5,847 nt of DNA, from contig JACREW010000120.1 of the NCBI GenBank assembly GCA_016212685.1, positions 1 to 5,847 of the forward strand, written 5' to 3'. Below the pieces are notes generated by a model that was not told the origin of the DNA, did not search any database, and saw only the letters and a program-made list of their open reading frames with translations. Source of the stretch: Nitrospirota bacterium (GTDB taxonomy: Bacteria; Nitrospirota; Thermodesulfovibrionia; Thermodesulfovibrionales; Dissulfurispiraceae). Position 1 is the first letter of the stretch; each line of letters begins with the position of its first letter. Below, piece by piece: positions 4,845 through 5,847 of this stretch. A program made the position numbers and the translations under genes.

Positions 4845-5847
4845 ATGCAGTATATAGGTTTTATCATGAACAACAACGAATATACTATACCTATTTTGAA
4901 GGTTCAGGAAATTATAAATTTGCCTCAGGTTACAAAAATGCCGCAGTCTCCGAATTATATAGAAGGCATTACCAATTTGAGGGGAAGGATAATACCGGTA
5001 GTCAATCTTAAAAAACTGGTGAGGCTGAACGGCGGAGATTCCGTCGGAGAAAAGGTAATAGTCGTGACGAGCGGGCGCGTTACTTTCGGCGTTTTGGTGG
5101 ACGGCATAACCGGCGTTGTCGATATAGAGGATTCGGAAATAGAGCCTACGGAGAACATAATGAAGGCCCACATAGAACAGGTATCCGGGGTTGCAAAGGT
5201 GAATGACAGGCTGATTACGATTTTAGATGCTAAAAAGCTTATCCCCATGGAGGATATGAGCATTTTTGAAGAAGAGGTTTTTGAAGTAAAGGAATCCGGC
5301 GACAAGGTCGAGGTGTTGAAAAAGATCGAGGGAATGGGCGGGGAGATGACGGTCAAAGAGATTATGGATGCAAAAGATTTTTTTGAAAAGAAAGGCATAG
5401 GCGCAAACGATCCGAGATACGCCCTTTTTGACGATATGGTCAGCTTTATGAACGCGGTTGCAGGGCAGGACTACGATAAGGCGGACAGCGCTATCCAGAA
5501 TATTATGGGCAAGGGCCAGAACGACCTTTTTAAAGAGGTGGGAAAGGTCACGAGAAAGCTCCATGACTCGATAAGGAGTTTTAAAGAAGCCTTAGACCCG
5601 AGGCTTAAGGATATGGCGGTAACCGATATGCCCAACGCGGTCGACAAGCTCCAGTTTGTCATAGAAAAAACCGAAGATGCGGCTAACAAAACAATGGGTA
5701 TAGTCGAGAAATATATACTGGGAATGGACGAACTCGCCTCCCATATAAGAAACGTCAAGGAGCCGGAGGAATCTGTGAATTATTTGAAGGGATTCAGGAG
5801 CGGGTTCGTGGATGATCTGACAGAGATAAATACGACGCAATCCTTTC
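4845..5847 (+). CDS. cheW-cheZ: CheW-CheZ fusion: array adaptor joined to CheY-P phosphatase, 3'-truncated by the window edge
   Basis: One uninterrupted frame of 334 codons runs off the right edge without a stop. Residues 1 to about 135 form a complete CheW domain: EYTIPILKVQEIINLP (12-27), the NYIEGITNLRGRIIPVVNL block (37-55, R46 in the conserved NLRG), a GVLVDGITGV strand pair (82-91) and the closing strand DRLITILDAKKL (121-132). A mostly polar, helical-looking linker (about 136-190) follows. CheZ hallmarks come next: LFKEVGKVTRKLHDSIRSF (228-246), DPRLKDMAV (251-259), and MPNAVDKLQFVIEKTEDAA (262-280) continuing to NKTMGIVEKY (281-290). These align in order with the CheZ long hairpin helices that precede its active site. 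By comparison with the enteric protein, the catalytic Gln motif (A-Q-D-F-Q-D-L-T-G-Q) should begin within about 10-15 codons past the edge and is not visible here. CheW bridges receptors and CheA P5; CheZ hydrolyses CheY-P. The fusion would hold the phosphatase at the receptor array. Domain calls are strong; activity is untested. Confidence 0.92.
   Translation, partial: MQYIGFIMNNNEYTIPILKVQEIINLPQVTKMPQSPNYIEGITNLRGRIIPVVNLKKLVRLNGGDSVGEKVIVVTSGRVTFGVLVDGITGVVDIEDSEIEPTENIMKAHIEQVSGVAKVNDRLITILDAKKLIPMEDMSIFEEEVFEVKESGDKVEVLKKIEGMGGEMTVKEIMDAKDFFEKKGIGANDPRYALFDDMVSFMNAVAGQDYDKADSAIQNIMGKGQNDLFKEVGKVTRKLHDSIRSFKEALDPRLKDMAVTDMPNAVDKLQFVIEKTEDAANKTMGIVEKYILGMDELASHIRNVKEPEESVNYLKGFRSGFVDDLTEINTTQSF

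Noticed and set aside
4617..5758. Several minus-strand open frames opposite the end of cheA and the CheW-CheZ gene
   Set aside because: They mutually overlap in different frames, are rich in Ser/Phe/Ile as expected for reverse shadows, and lie opposite strongly recognisable plus-strand domains.

Overview
This window is one chemotaxis signalling operon, read entirely on the + strand. The likely source is a motile, Gram-negative-type bacterium outside the well-studied enterics. Protein motifs are clearly bacterial. Codon use is rich in ATA (Ile) and AGG/AGA (Arg), and base composition is moderate. A CheZ domain together with a HEAT-repeat protein beside cheR and repeat-built palindromes in the spacers would fit an uncultured Nitrospirota, Omnitrophota or Desulfobacterota lineage. 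That placement is an inference with low confidence, because no rRNA or other taxonomic marker is present.

Layout from left to right: (1) the C-terminal 414 residues of a HEAT-repeat protein that starts before the window; (2) cheR, overlapping it by 4 bp; (3) a 97-bp spacer containing a palindrome built from 9-nt units; (4) a divergent single-domain receiver, cheY-1; (5) a canonical CheY, cheY-2, with a GTG start that overlaps cheY-1 by 8 bp; (6) an 85-bp spacer holding a long hairpin made of 7-nt units; (7) cheA, lacking a recognisable P2 domain; (8) 17 bp later, an open frame running off the right edge that encodes a complete CheW domain fused to most of a CheZ domain.

How the parts fit together, from family knowledge: CheW couples receptors to the CheA kinase. 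CheA autophosphorylates on His48 and passes phosphate to a CheY receiver. CheZ dephosphorylates CheY-P, and CheR methylates receptors for adaptation. Here the CheZ phosphatase would be covalently tied to the array adaptor, so signal termination would sit at the receptor array by design. CheY-2 is strikingly like the enteric CheY that CheZ acts on, whereas CheY-1 has diverged. No cheB and no receptor gene lie in the window.

The most notable observations are the CheW-CheZ fusion and the two repeat-built palindromes that sit directly upstream of cheY-1 and cheA. No tRNA, rRNA, CRISPR array, insertion sequence or convincing terminator was seen. There is no gene-free stretch longer than 97 bp.
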